A stretch of DNA of 63,745 nt from Bryobacterales bacterium (GCA_025463005.1 JAOAPR010000106.1:1-63745); one strand, 5' to 3'. Shown: positions 36,701 through 45,852, counted from the stretch's first letter. Numbers and translations: made by a program. The notes: generated by a model not told the origin, from the letters alone.

Positions 36701-37120
36701 ATGACAATCCCAACCCGGCTCGCATTCCTGACAGCAGTAGCGGTTTCCTTCGCCGCAGGACACGTTGCCGCACAATCGCTCGACTTCGCGACGTACCGCG
36801 CGAAAGTGGAGCCGATCTTCCTCAAGAAGCGCGAGGGCCACGCCCGCTGCGTGGTTTGCCATGCGGGGGCCGGGAATGCCTTCCGCCTGCAGCCGCTGGC
36901 GCAGGGCGCGACCGCATGGACCGAAGAACAGTCGCGGCAGAACTTCGACGCCGTTTCTAAATTGGTGAACTCGGCGAATCCGCTGTCCAGCCCGATTCTG
37001 AAACACCCTCTGGCGCACGAAGCCGGCGGCGACGAATTCCATAGCGGCGGCCGTCAATTCACGGCGCAAACCGATCCCGACTGGAAAGCTATCGCGGACT
37101 GGGCTCGCGGCGCGAAATAG
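36701..37120 (+). CDS. Exported single-heme cytochrome-like protein
   Basis: A 139-residue protein with a signal peptide (AFLTAVAVSFAAGHVAAQ) and one CVVCH heme site near residue 51, after an acidic-basic stretch FLKKREGHARCVVCHAGAG. Similar proteins in acidobacteria are annotated as cytochrome c or planctomycete-type cytochrome domains (VEPIFLKKR is the PSD1-type start). The rest (PLSSPILKHPLAHEAGGDEF) is typical of this group. It is divergent from the aromatic operon and followed by a nucleotidase gene. Confidence 0.82.
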   Translation: MTIPTRLAFLTAVAVSFAAGHVAAQSLDFATYRAKVEPIFLKKREGHARCVVCHAGAGNAFRLQPLAQGATAWTEEQSRQNFDAVSKLVNSANPLSSPILKHPLAHEAGGDEFHSGGRQFTAQTDPDWKAIADWARGAK

Positions 37121-37160
37121 CCTGGCGGCACCCCTGCGCGCCGTAAGGCGATAATTAGAA

Positions 37161-38492
37161 TTGCTCCTTCGTCGCCGAACATTCCTTGCTCTATCTCTGC
37201 TCCTGCTCGCCGGTTGCCGGCAGAGCACCACCCACGAGCTCACGATTCTGCACTTCAACGACTTCCATGACCGGCTGCTCCCCGATGCCGATGGCCGGGG
37301 AGGCGTCGCGCACTTAGCCACCTTGCTCAAGCGGGAACGCGCCGCGGCCAGCGCATCGCTCACGCTGCACGCCGGCGATCTGGTGCAGGGCACGCCGGTC
37401 AGCACGCTGTTCGAAGGTCTACCGGATTACGAGATCGCCAACAGCCTGGGCATCGACGTCAACTGTCTTGGCAACCACGAATTTGACTACGGCTGGTGGA
37501 GAATCCGCGACTTCATGCAGATCGCGAATTTCCCCACGGTCGGCGCAAACGCCGTGGACGCCTCCGGAAATCGGCTGGTCAATCCTCCCTACGTCATTCG
37601 CGACGCCGGGGGCATGCGGGTCGCGGTGATTGGCGCGCTGCTCGAAGATATCCTGAATTCGACGACTCTCGATCGGCTGGGCCCATATCATGCCGCGCCG
37701 ACGGTCGAAACATTGCGTCCCATCGTGGCCGAGGCGAAACAGCGAGCCGACATGGTAATCGTGCTGGCGCACCTGGAAAGAACGGAGGCCGAATCGATCT
37801 TGCGCGCGCTGCCCGACGTGAGCGTGGTGGTGATCGGTCACGAACACACGCCCGCGAAGCCACTCGAGGTCGACGGGAGGTTCGTGGTCCACGCGGAAGG
37901 CTACGGCCGCGAGGTCGGTCGCCTGGTGCTGCGCTATGACACCGCGACCCGGCGGATCACCTCCCATGAATGGACCGCGCTACCGGTGGATGACAGCGAG
38001 TATCCTGCCGATCCTGGGGTGCAGGCGCAGGTCGACAGGTGGGAAGCGAAAGTGTCCGCCGTGGTCGATGTTCCCATCGGCAGCTCGACGAAGAAATTGT
38101 CGCGACCCGAGGTCAAGGAGTTGATGGAACGCGCGATGCAGGACCGCTTTCCCTCCGATCTCGCCTTCACCAACGTCAGCGGTGTGCGCGACACGCTTCC
38201 CGAGGGCCAACTGCTGGCCCGCCATGTATGGAATGTGATGCCGTTCGACAACCGCGTGGTCATCGCCGAAGTTCCGGGCGATCAATTGATGACGCTGGAA
38301 GATCCCTCGCGGCCGGTGAAGGTCGCGGGGACTGCCAAGCTCGATCCTAAGCGGACCTATCGCTTAGTCACTACCGACTTTATGGCTTCGAGCTGGCGGG
38401 ATCGCGGCTCCAAATTCCGCGTCACGGATCAAGGCGTGCTGCTGCGCGATGTGCTGATCGATTGGATCAAGCAGAAAAAGGCAATTCCCTAG
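37161..38492 (+). CDS. Lipoprotein 5'-nucleotidase/metallophosphatase, UshA-like
   Basis: A 443-residue protein from TTG 37161. It has a lipoprotein signal (LLLLAGC lipobox), then the metallophosphatase core: HFNDFHD, GDLVQGTPVS, GNHEFDYGW, VLAHLE and VIGHEHT, which supply the dinuclear metal site. The C-terminal 5'-nucleotidase domain (about 300-440) holds TNVSGVRDTLPEGQL and VWNVMPFDNRVV. It likely dephosphorylates nucleotides at the cell surface. It is shorter than typical UshA (about 550). The TTG start has no clear ribosome binding site but no alternative start precedes the signal peptide. Confidence 0.87.
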   Translation: MLLRRRTFLALSLLLLAGCRQSTTHELTILHFNDFHDRLLPDADGRGGVAHLATLLKRERAAASASLTLHAGDLVQGTPVSTLFEGLPDYEIANSLGIDVNCLGNHEFDYGWWRIRDFMQIANFPTVGANAVDASGNRLVNPPYVIRDAGGMRVAVIGALLEDILNSTTLDRLGPYHAAPTVETLRPIVAEAKQRADMVIVLAHLERTEAESILRALPDVSVVVIGHEHTPAKPLEVDGRFVVHAEGYGREVGRLVLRYDTATRRITSHEWTALPVDDSEYPADPGVQAQVDRWEAKVSAVVDVPIGSSTKKLSRPEVKELMERAMQDRFPSDLAFTNVSGVRDTLPEGQLLARHVWNVMPFDNRVVIAEVPGDQLMTLEDPSRPVKVAGTAKLDPKRTYRLVTTDFMASSWRDRGSKFRVTDQGVLLRDVLIDWIKQKKAIP

Positions 38493-38519
38493 CGTCGGCC
38501 ACGCGCTGCCGCTCGTGGT

Positions 38520-39614
38520 TCAGGCTTCCCAGATATCGGTCAGCACGCGCTGGAAATTGCCGCCCAGAATCAGCTTGATATCGTCTTTGGAGTACTTCCG
38601 GCGAACCAGTCCCTCGGTCAGGTCGAAAACTTTCCGGGCGTACTGTATGCCATCCAGGTCGCTCTTCTTTTTAGGCGCGATCGCCATATCGCGACCATCC
38701 AGGTCGACGTCGGTTCCCAGGCCGACATGCTCCACGCCGGCAAGTTTCGCCAGGTGATCGATGTGATCGAGCGCGTTCTCGATCGTAACGGAACTACCTG
38801 TCCCCACAAACAAGCGCACCAGAGTGACGCCCATGACGCCGCCCTTCTCCGCCAGTTTGCGAATGGCCGCGTCGGTCTTGCAGCGGGCGCTGCGCGGGAC
38901 CAACGCCCGGCAATTCGAGTGAGTCACCAACACGGGCTTCGTCGATGCCTCGATTACGTCCAGCGTCGTGCGGTCCCCGCAGTGCGAGATATCGGCCGCC
39001 ATGCCAAGTTGGTTCATACGTGCGAGCACCTGCTCGCCATACGGGGTCAGACCTTTATCCGCCGGATCGTTGGAGCCGCCTCCCAAAGGATTGTCGTGAT
39101 AGGTGAGCTGCGAAACCCGTTGTCCCAGCTTGTAGAAAGCATTGACGTCGTCGACGGTCCGAAAATGATTTGAATTCTGCTGGCCGACGATGATCGCGAT
39201 TTTCCCCTCGGCCTTGGCGCGCGGCACGTCCTCCGGACAACATACGCGAATGAAGTACTCAGGATGCGCGTCGATAAAGGCGTCCCAACCGTTGATATCC
39301 GCCGATGACTGGGCGTAGATGTCGCCCTCGACGTATCCGACCGCCGGGTGGAAGACGGTGATGCCCGAATCTTTGAGGCGCTGAAAATCGGCTGGGAGGA
39401 AGCTCTTCGGCTTGGCTTGCCAGGTCGCCAGTTTCTTGAAATCCAGCGTAAGCAGGCCCAGCATGTCGATCACGGTGGATTCGCGCACCAGGTCCACGGT
39501 GAGTGACGAGTACTGGTCTAGACTTCCGGCACAAAGAGCGAAGCGGCCACGGTTGATGAAGGGCGCGCCAAGGATACACGCTCCGCCGCACAAAAATGAC
39601 CTACGGGAAAGCAC
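38520..39614 (-). CDS. Membrane dipeptidase (peptidase M19) with twin-arginine signal
   Basis: A 364-residue renal-dipeptidase-family zinc enzyme. The Tat-type N-terminus SRRSFLCGGACILG is followed by DMLGLLTLDFK, then metal/active-site segments YHDNPLGGGSNDPADKGLT, DISHCGDRTTLDVIEAS, VLVTHSNCRAL and HVGLGTDVDLDG. It hydrolyses dipeptides, some with D-residues. The start is placed at a GTG at 39614 because the twin-arginine motif then begins at residue 4; a TTG at 39671 would add 19 residues that are not leader-like. Confidence 0.88.
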   Translation of the reverse strand: MLSRRSFLCGGACILGAPFINRGRFALCAGSLDQYSSLTVDLVRESTVIDMLGLLTLDFKKLATWQAKPKSFLPADFQRLKDSGITVFHPAVGYVEGDIYAQSSADINGWDAFIDAHPEYFIRVCCPEDVPRAKAEGKIAIIVGQQNSNHFRTVDDVNAFYKLGQRVSQLTYHDNPLGGGSNDPADKGLTPYGEQVLARMNQLGMAADISHCGDRTTLDVIEASTKPVLVTHSNCRALVPRSARCKTDAAIRKLAEKGGVMGVTLVRLFVGTGSSVTIENALDHIDHLAKLAGVEHVGLGTDVDLDGRDMAIAPKKKSDLDGIQYARKVFDLTEGLVRRKYSKDDIKLILGGNFQRVLTDIWEA

Positions 39615-39689
39615 TTTAGACCAAACGGAAGGGTTAGGATAGCACACCTCCGGATGCGGGCGGTGGCTCAATTGGACCCGCGGGGTCGT

Positions 39690-40040
39690 TCAGCTCTGCT
39701 GGAAAAATGCCTGATCGATCTTGGCGGCCAGTATGAAGTCGCTCTCGGTGAGGCCGTTGATCTTGTGGGTATAGATGATGGCCTGCACGCGGCCCCAGGC
39801 CAGGCACAAGTCGGGATGATGACCTTCGGCCTCGGCTAGAACACCTACGCGGTTCACAAAATCGAGCCCGGTCTTGAAGTCGGGGAAGAGGAAAAACTTT
39901 TCGATGTGGTGCTCATCCACTACGCGCCAATCGGGGAGCTGCCACTTCAACCTTTCGAGCGCTTCTCCCGTGAGCGGAGGAATTCCTCCGCGGCACGGCA
40001 CGCAATGCCGGGAAGCTAGCTCAGATCCGCCCATATCCAT
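39690..40040 (-). CDS. Pterin-4a-carbinolamine dehydratase
   Basis: A 116-residue PCD/DCoH family protein. The signature EGHHPDLCLAWGRV (catalytic histidines) and the flanking DFKTGLDFVNRVGVLAEA and YTHKINGLTESDF are complete. It recycles the pterin cofactor of aromatic amino acid hydroxylases and also serves molybdopterin or folate pathways. An N-terminal extension (CVPCRGGIPPL) is common in bacteria. It overlaps the Rieske gene by 25 bases and is the last gene of a three-gene operon with a Dps-like protein. Confidence 0.93.
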   Translation of the reverse strand: MDMGGSELASRHCVPCRGGIPPLTGEALERLKWQLPDWRVVDEHHIEKFFLFPDFKTGLDFVNRVGVLAEAEGHHPDLCLAWGRVQAIIYTHKINGLTESDFILAAKIDQAFFQQS

Positions 40041-40360
40041 CCGTCCTCTATCTTAACGGGGAACACTTTCAGCGGCCGAAGCTGCGTCTGGAGCCGCGGC
40101 AAATCCGGGGGATAGACGTTGCGCGGAAAATGATTCTCGCCGGTACGGACGTCGTACTGGAAATGGTGGAACGGGCAGTCGATCAGGTGGTCCCAGAGGA
40201 TCGCCCCTTCCAGGGGATTGTTGCGATGCGGGCAGATCCCGGTGAGCGCGTAGATCCCGCCATCGTAATTGGCCAGGATCACCGGACGCCCCTCCGGACA
40301 CACGTATTTCGTTTGCCCAGGCGGAATTTCTTCCACCCGGGCCAGTTTCACAAACGCCAC
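40016..40360 (-). CDS. Rieske [2Fe-2S] ferredoxin-like protein
   Basis: A 114-residue single-domain Rieske protein, the size of NirD/BphF-type ferredoxins. Cluster ligands are in CPHRNNPLEGAI (Cys-x-His) and CPFHHFQYD (Cys-x2-His). It carries electrons to an oxygenase or reductase; no oxygenase large subunit is adjacent, so the partner is unknown. It sits 12 bases after the Dps-like ferritin gene and overlaps the pterin dehydratase. Confidence 0.92.
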   Translation of the reverse strand: MAFVKLARVEEIPPGQTKYVCPEGRPVILANYDGGIYALTGICPHRNNPLEGAILWDHLIDCPFHHFQYDVRTGENHFPRNVYPPDLPRLQTQLRPLKVFPVKIEDGWIWADLS

Positions 40361-40372
40361 GGTTTAATGTGA

Positions 40373-40939
40373 TCAGCCGATATCGGCGGTCATGAACTTG
40401 CGCACGTGGGGCGATGCGCCTGGCGCGCCGCGGCGGAAGTGACCCGAAGGTCCTTCGCCCATGAACTCGGAGAACCACGCCTCATGCTCGATCTCCTCGT
40501 GCAGAATTGCGAGCGCGATCTCGTAGGTGCGGTGATCCTTGCCGAAGGTCATTCCGCAGATTTCGTTGTAGGTGCGGATGGCGCAGCGCTCGGCTTCCAC
40601 CAGGACGTTGAGCATCTGCTTCATGTCGCGCGGATCGCTCGGCAAATAGGCATCCGGGCAGCCCGCCACGTCAGCGAAGCCGCGGATATCGCGAGGCAGG
40701 GCGCCGCCCAGCTCGTAGATGCGGGGCGTCAGCGCCTCGAAGTGATTGCGGTCTTCGATGCGGGCGTCCTCGATAATTTCCTTCAATCCTTCGCCGTCGA
40801 ATCCGATCGAATTGACGCGAAGAATCGTGTAGTAGTAGAAAGTGGTGAATTCGGCCGATGCCGCGCGAATCAATTTGTCGAGCAGGACGTCCACATTGAC
40901 GCCGGCCTGCTCAACTACCTGTCGTGCAACTTTTCCCAT
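40373..40939 (-). CDS. Dps-like (DPSL/thioferritin-type) ferritin
   Basis: A 188-residue ferritin-like four-helix protein. Di-iron ligand candidates lie in [16 protein letters not shown] (Glu30), [12 protein letters not shown] (Glu62, His66), [13 protein letters not shown] and [10 protein letters not shown] (Glu149, His152). Cys94, Cys119 and Cys128 ([21 protein letters not shown]) match the thiol cluster that distinguishes DPSL/thioferritins of Sulfolobus and Pyrococcus from ordinary Dps. These cages store iron and consume peroxide. It heads an operon with a Rieske protein and a pterin dehydratase. Resemblance to archaeal DPSL is from memory. Confidence 0.85.
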   Translation of the reverse strand: MGKVARQVVEQAGVNVDVLLDKLIRAASAEFTTFYYYTILRVNSIGFDGEGLKEIIEDARIEDRNHFEALTPRIYELGGALPRDIRGFADVAGCPDAYLPSDPRDMKQMLNVLVEAERCAIRTYNEICGMTFGKDHRTYEIALAILHEEIEHEAWFSEFMGEGPSGHFRRGAPGASPHVRKFMTADIG

Positions 40940-41015
40940 TGCTGTACCTCTCCTGCTGGGCTACTTCCGACCTCAATTATAGTGAAACTTCCTGGCGGAA
41001 TCGCGATATGAAAGG

Positions 41016-41354
41016 GTGCACGGGTTCGCCGAACAAGCTCAAAATCTGCTAGATGCGGCGCTGGCTGCGATCGAGCGGGGGGAAAGCTGTCAGGAGATGA
41101 CGGTTTTGATCGGCCGCGATGGCGGAATCCAGCTTTGCGCGGATTCGGACTGGCCGCTCGATTCCCTGATGCTCGACCGCGGCGCGCGTACCGGCTATCG
41201 TGTGTCGCCACGCAGGGGTTCGGTGCGGGTTGAGGGTCGGGAGGGTTTGCGACGATGCGTGCTGGAAGGCACAACATGGCGGGCCGGGCATGCCCGGCCC
41301 CTACGAAACGGGTTGGGTGGTAGGGGCGAGGCATGCCTCGCCCACCGTAGATAG
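41016..41354 (+). CDS. Small hypothetical protein with a C-terminus extended through REP-like palindromes
   Basis: A 112-residue frame from GTG 41016. The first 85 residues are protein-like (FAEQAQNLLDAALAAIERGE, MTVLIGRDGGIQLCADSDWP, RTGYRVSPRRGSVRVEGREG, ending about CVLEG). The last 27 (WRAGHARPLRNGLGGRGE, ACLAHRR) are encoded by two 20-base palindromes and their flanks, so a repeat insertion probably removed the native stop. The start is uncertain because only GAAAGG lies close before it. No domain is recognised. Confidence 0.6.
   Translation: MHGFAEQAQNLLDAALAAIERGESCQEMTVLIGRDGGIQLCADSDWPLDSLMLDRGARTGYRVSPRRGSVRVEGREGLRRCVLEGTTWRAGHARPLRNGLGGRGEACLAHRR
41281..41343. repeat. Pair of perfect 20-base REP-like palindromes
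   Basis: GGGCCGGGCATGCCCGGCCC at 41281-41300 and GGGCGAGGCATGCCTCGCCC at 41324-41343 are each perfect 20-base palindromes around a GCATGC centre, 43 bases apart. Flanking pieces (CCCCTAC, GTAGGGGC) also mirror each other. The look is that of REP/BIME elements. They occupy the 3' end of the 41016 gene and may also terminate the methyltransferase transcript opposite. Confidence 0.75.
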
Positions 41355-41355
41355 G

Positions 41356-42108
41356 CTACTTCCGCGCCGTGAGGCTGCGCCCCGGCACGCACCATAGGAA
41401 CGTCGTCTTCGATAGCTCCACATCCTTGGCGCCCAACGTACGCAGCACTTCAGCGTACTCGCCAGTGCGGAAGAGATCGAAGATCGCGAGCTTTCCACCG
41501 GGCTTCAGCACGCGATACATTTCGCGGACGGCCTGAGCGCGGGCGTCCTGTTCGGGAATGTTGTGCAGCGCCAGGTTGGAAACGACGACGTCGTAGTGAT
41601 TATCAGGATAGACCAGCTTCTGCGCGTCGCCGTTCTCGATGCGCACCTTTTCGGCGACGCCCTCCAACTTGGCGTTTGCCTTGGCCGCGTCGGGTGAGTT
41701 CCCGGAAAGATCGAGCGGGCTCCAGACGTCGATGCCAGTGACCTTTCCATTCTTCAGGCGCTTGGCTGCACCGATCGCCAGCAGCCCCCGTCCGCAGCCC
41801 ACGTCCAGCACGCGCTCATCGCCGCGTAGTCCCAGCGAATCGAGCATCTGGTCGCGCAGCCGCAGTTTCGCGACGCGGCTCGACCACACCATCACCGCTC
41901 CCGTCGCCAGGAAAAACAGTGCGATCAGCGCCAGAACGCCGCACATGCGCAAGGCCGGCCCAGGATACTCGGAACGGTTCACGATGTACATCACCAGCGC
42001 GATCGCCAGGGTCCAGGCGCCCCGGCTGAACATACTGCGGACGATGCGCGGCGCGTCGAGGCCGTAGTCGGGCTGTCCACTCGCGGTTGCCGCGACCGCA
42101 GCTGCCAT
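41356..42108 (-). CDS. Membrane-anchored class I SAM methyltransferase
   Basis: A 250-residue protein. Residues 30-80 hold two hydrophobic helices (RGAWTLAIALVMYIVNRS and VLALIALFFLATGAVMVW). The rest is a class I methyltransferase with VLDVGCGRGLLAIGAAKRL (SAM site), VTGIDVWS, IENGDAQKL, YDVVVSNLALHNI and VLKPGGKLAIFD. Its substrate is unknown; a lipid or quinone would fit the membrane anchor. It is immediately downstream of topA on the same strand with start and stop sharing one base. Confidence 0.88.
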   Translation of the reverse strand: MAAAVAATASGQPDYGLDAPRIVRSMFSRGAWTLAIALVMYIVNRSEYPGPALRMCGVLALIALFFLATGAVMVWSSRVAKLRLRDQMLDSLGLRGDERVLDVGCGRGLLAIGAAKRLKNGKVTGIDVWSPLDLSGNSPDAAKANAKLEGVAEKVRIENGDAQKLVYPDNHYDVVVSNLALHNIPEQDARAQAVREMYRVLKPGGKLAIFDLFRTGEYAEVLRTLGAKDVELSKTTFLWCVPGRSLTARK

Positions 42109-44546
42109 CAGGCCTGAACCTCCACCGGAGTCTCAGCAGGAGTCTGCGGGGGAAGCGGCTTCTTGAATTTGCACTCTCCGTTAGGACACTGCGCGAAGGC
42201 GCCGGCCTTCAGGAATTTTTCGATCAGGTAGCTGCCGCCACACTCCGGGCATTTTTCCGGAAGGGGCTTGCCCCACGCCACGAAATCGCAATCCGGATAA
42301 CGGTTGCAGCCGTAGAAGGTCTTCCCGCGCTTGGAGCGCCGCTCGATGATTTCACCTTCCGAGCAGTTGGGGCACTTCACGCCGATGGTTTTCTGCTTGA
42401 CGTACTTGCAGGTAGGGTAATTGCTGCACGCGACGAACTCGCCGAAGCGCCCGAATTTCTTGACCAGTTTATTGCCGCACTGCGGGCAAGGCTCGTCGAG
42501 CGGAACATCCTGCGGTTTCTGGCCCGCGCCCAGTTGCTTGGTGGTCTTGCAATCGGGATAACCCGAGCACGCCAGAAATTGTCCGAAGCGGCCCTTCTTG
42601 AGCACCATCGGGCGGCCGCAGTTGTCGCAGTATTCCTGCTCATCCTGCTCGGTCACGCCTTCCTGCTGGAGCTCGCGCGTGTTGGTGCAATCCGGATACC
42701 CTGTGCAGGCGACGAACTTGCCGTGGCGGCCCCACTTAATGACCATGGGCTTGCCGCACTTCTCGCAAATCTGGTCGGTGGGCTCCTCCATGCGCTTGAT
42801 GTCGGTCATGTGGCGCTCGGCGTGTTTCAGGTCCTTCTGAAACCGCTCGTAGAACTCGCTCATGGAGATGTGCCAGTCGATCTTGCCGGCCTCAATATCG
42901 TCGAGCTCGGCCTCCATGCGAGCGGTGTATTTCACGTCGAACAGATTATCGAAGCTTTCGAGCAGCAGGTCGGTCACAACCATGCCGAGCTCGGTGGGGA
43001 AGAATTTGCCGCCATCCCTGCGGACGTACTCGCGCTCCTGGATAGTCGAAAGAATAGACGCGTAGGTAGAAGGACGGCCCACGCCGTCGGCTTCGAGCTC
43101 CTTCACCAGCGTAGCTTCGGTGAAACGCGGGGGTGGCTCGGTGAAATGCTGTTCGGGCAGGATGGAACGGAACTTCAGCACCTCCCCTTGGGTAACGGCC
43201 GGGAGCTTGTTCTTCAGCTCCTCATCGTCTTCATCTTTTTCGTCCTTACCTTCCTGATAAACCTTGAGGAAGCCGTCGAACTTGGGAACGCTGCCGGTGG
43301 CGCGGAACAGATACGCGGCGCCGTCCTTGCCCTTGGCGTCCACGTCGATGGTGGTCTGGTCGAACACCGCGGGCGTCATCTGCGACGCCACGAAGCGCAT
43401 CCAGATCAGCCGGTACAGCTTCATCTCGTCTTCGGGCAGAAACTTCTCGACGCTTTCGGGCGTACGCGCCGCAGAGGTCGGACGGATGGCCTCGTGGGCA
43501 TCCTGCGCGTCCTTCTTGCTCTTGTAAACATTGGGCGCTGCGGGGCGGTATTCGGCACCCCAGCGGTCGGCGATCACGCCGCGGACTTCATCCAGGGCGT
43601 CATTCGACACGCGGGTCGAGTCGGTACGCATGTAGGTGATCAGACCCACCGCGCCTTCTTCCTTGCCCAGCTCGATACCTTCGTAGAGCTTCTGCGCCAG
43701 CATCATGGTGCGCTTCACGCTAAAGCGAAGCTTGCGCGCAGCTTCCTGCTGCAACGTGGACGTGATGAAGGGGGGCACCGGGTTGCGGCGCTTTTCCTTG
43801 TTGACGACCGAGCGAACGATGTAGTCGACGCCGTCCACCGCCGCGACGATCGCCTGAGCCGTTGCATCATTCGGAATCTCGACGTTTTCGTTGTTCTTCT
43901 TGGCCAGATGCGCCGTGAGCTGCGGAGGCTTCTTGGCTGCCAGGTTTACGTCGATGGTCCAGTACTCTCTGGTCTGGAACGCCTTGATCTCGCGCTCGCG
44001 ATCGACGATCAGCCGCAGGGCAACCGTCTGTACTCGGCCCGCGGAAAGCCCTCGCCGGACTTTATCCCAGAGGAGCGGTGAAATCTTGTAGCCCACCAGC
44101 CGGTCCAGCACGCGCCGGGCCTGCTGGGCGTCCACCAGGTGCAGATTGACGGCCGTGGGCTTCTCGAACGCTTTCTGAATCGCGTTCTTGGTGATCTCGT
44201 TGAACATCACCCGGAAAATCTTGGGGCTGTTTTTTCCGTTCTTGCCGTCCTTCAGTTCCTCCTGGAGGTGGTAGCAAATCGCTTCCCCCTCGCGGTCCGG
44301 GTCAGCCGCCAGATAGATGTTGTCGGAGCCCTTGGCGGCCGCCTTGAGCTCTGCGATCAGCTTCTTCTTGCCTTCGATAACTTCGTAGACGGGCGTGAAG
44401 TCGTTGTCCACGTCCACCGACAGATTCTTCTTGGGGAGGTCCTTAACGTGGCCCAGGGAGGCCTTGACCGTATAGTTCTTCCCCAGGTACTTGCCGATGG
44501 TTTTCGCCTTCGCCGGGGATTCGACGATGACGAGGTTTTTTGCCAT
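42108..44546 (-). CDS. topA: DNA topoisomerase I
   Basis: An 812-residue type IA topoisomerase. The TOPRIM domain starts at NLVIVESPAKAKTIGKYLG and has LAADPDREGEAI with catalytic acidic residues. The catalytic tyrosine is Tyr305 in LITYMRTDST. The C-terminus carries at least four Cys4 zinc-ribbon repeats (CEKCGKPM, CDNCGRPMVLKKGRFGQF, CPQCGNKL, CPNCSEG, CPECGGS). It relaxes negative supercoils. The opposite strand of this gene contains a 664-codon open frame that is a codon-bias shadow. Confidence 0.96.
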   Translation of the reverse strand: MAKNLVIVESPAKAKTIGKYLGKNYTVKASLGHVKDLPKKNLSVDVDNDFTPVYEVIEGKKKLIAELKAAAKGSDNIYLAADPDREGEAICYHLQEELKDGKNGKNSPKIFRVMFNEITKNAIQKAFEKPTAVNLHLVDAQQARRVLDRLVGYKISPLLWDKVRRGLSAGRVQTVALRLIVDREREIKAFQTREYWTIDVNLAAKKPPQLTAHLAKKNNENVEIPNDATAQAIVAAVDGVDYIVRSVVNKEKRRNPVPPFITSTLQQEAARKLRFSVKRTMMLAQKLYEGIELGKEEGAVGLITYMRTDSTRVSNDALDEVRGVIADRWGAEYRPAAPNVYKSKKDAQDAHEAIRPTSAARTPESVEKFLPEDEMKLYRLIWMRFVASQMTPAVFDQTTIDVDAKGKDGAAYLFRATGSVPKFDGFLKVYQEGKDEKDEDDEELKNKLPAVTQGEVLKFRSILPEQHFTEPPPRFTEATLVKELEADGVGRPSTYASILSTIQEREYVRRDGGKFFPTELGMVVTDLLLESFDNLFDVKYTARMEAELDDIEAGKIDWHISMSEFYERFQKDLKHAERHMTDIKRMEEPTDQICEKCGKPMVIKWGRHGKFVACTGYPDCTNTRELQQEGVTEQDEQEYCDNCGRPMVLKKGRFGQFLACSGYPDCKTTKQLGAGQKPQDVPLDEPCPQCGNKLVKKFGRFGEFVACSNYPTCKYVKQKTIGVKCPNCSEGEIIERRSKRGKTFYGCNRYPDCDFVAWGKPLPEKCPECGGSYLIEKFLKAGAFAQCPNGECKFKKPLPPQTPAETPVEVQA

Positions 44547-44652
44547 AGATGACGTCAGCTTTCTTTAGAACAACATGCCCTACACAACTTCGGCCGTAAA
44601 CAACCGAAATCTTACCATGACCACGACCGCCGGCTCGTTCCAGCGCGCAACT

Positions 44653-45852
44653 TCAATCAGCCCATACCTTTATGAAGCTCTTTCCGGGAAGCTGCCGAAC
44701 CAGACCGGCCAATTCAAGCTCAAATAAGGCCGCAATGATCTCCGAAGGGGAGGTGCCTGCGAGGGTTTCCACCAGGAAGTCCAGGGTGATGGGCGCGTCC
44801 GGTTTCAACTGATTGAGGAGAGCCCGGCCCGTTCCACCCGCTCCGAAGGTTAAGGATGATTGTATCGGATCTTTCGATTCATTTCCACCGTTATCCTTCA
44901 GATTCAATTGGTTACGGCACCGGTCCACCAGCCTCCGACGATCGTCTGCCTGGAGTTCCACCACCACGTCATTCCATTCCTGGACCAGCTTGGCGCCCTG
45001 TTTGATCAGCAGGTTGGGGCCCCAACTCATCTTCGAAGTGATATTTCCGGGCACGGCGAAGACCTCGCGGTTCTGCTCGGCGGCTAGCTTGGCGGTGATC
45101 GCGGATCCCGAATATTCGCCGCCTTCGATTACCAGGACGCCGACGCTCATGCCGGCGATGATTCGATTCCGGATGGGGAAGTTCTGCGGATAGGGCGGAG
45201 TGGCCATGGGAAACTCAGACACAATCAGTCCATCCCGGCCGATCTGCTCGGCCAGCTTGCGGTTTTCCGCCGGATAGACCTCGTCGACGCCGCAGCCGAA
45301 CACGGCTATGGTGCCCCCGCCCGCCTCGAGCCCTACTTCAAGCGCTGCGCGGTGAGCCGCCGTATCGATCCCGCGCGCCATCCCGCTGGCAATGGCCAAC
45401 CCCGCCATGGTCAGGTCCTTGGCCAGACGGGCTGCAACGGCGGTTCCGTAGGCGCTGGGGCGCCGGGTGCCCACGATCCCGAGCGTTAACTCCCCCAGCA
45501 GCTCCACGCGCCCGCGGGCGAACAGCAGTGCTGGCGGATCGAAAATCTCCTTGAGCCGGGCAGGATAGCGCGGATCGGTCAGCGGGACCACCTCCGCGCC
45601 AGCCTCGGCCAGCTTCTGCTGTTGCGTCACGGCATCGTCGAAAGCGCAACCGCTGGCGATACTCTGGGCCAGACCTTGCGATAATCCGGCGGCCTCCAGC
45701 TCGGAGCGCGAGGCGCGGAACACCGCTTGCGGCGTCTTAAACATATTGATCAACTGGATCGCGGTACGCGTTCCCAGGCCCGGCGTCATACGGAGGGCGA
45801 GCCAGTGCAGTTCGGTCTCGCGAGTCAGTAGGCCGGGCATGGGAACGGTCAC
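44653..45852 (-). CDS. dprA: DNA-processing protein DprA
   Basis: A 399-residue DprA/Smf protein. An N-terminal helix-hairpin region (LALRMTPGLGTRTAIQLINM) leads into the Rossmann domain with GIVGTRRPSAYGTAVAARLA, SGMARGIDTAAHRAAL, VFGCGVDEVYPAENRKLAEQ, SEFPMATPPYPQNFPIRNRI and EGGEYSGSAITAKLAAEQNR. A C-terminal winged helix follows (TLDFLVETLAGTSPSEIIAA). It loads RecA on incoming DNA during transformation. It is 107 bases upstream of topA on the same strand, the common order in many phyla. Confidence 0.95.
   Translation of the reverse strand: MTVPMPGLLTRETELHWLALRMTPGLGTRTAIQLINMFKTPQAVFRASRSELEAAGLSQGLAQSIASGCAFDDAVTQQQKLAEAGAEVVPLTDPRYPARLKEIFDPPALLFARGRVELLGELTLGIVGTRRPSAYGTAVAARLAKDLTMAGLAIASGMARGIDTAAHRAALEVGLEAGGGTIAVFGCGVDEVYPAENRKLAEQIGRDGLIVSEFPMATPPYPQNFPIRNRIIAGMSVGVLVIEGGEYSGSAITAKLAAEQNREVFAVPGNITSKMSWGPNLLIKQGAKLVQEWNDVVVELQADDRRRLVDRCRNQLNLKDNGGNESKDPIQSSLTFGAGGTGRALLNQLKPDAPITLDFLVETLAGTSPSEIIAALFELELAGLVRQLPGKSFIKVWAD

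Noticed and set aside
42087-44081. Plus-strand open frame of 664 codons opposite topA
   Set aside because: It mirrors topA codon bias and encodes low-complexity Arg/Leu-rich sequence with no domain; topA on the other strand has complete catalytic motifs.
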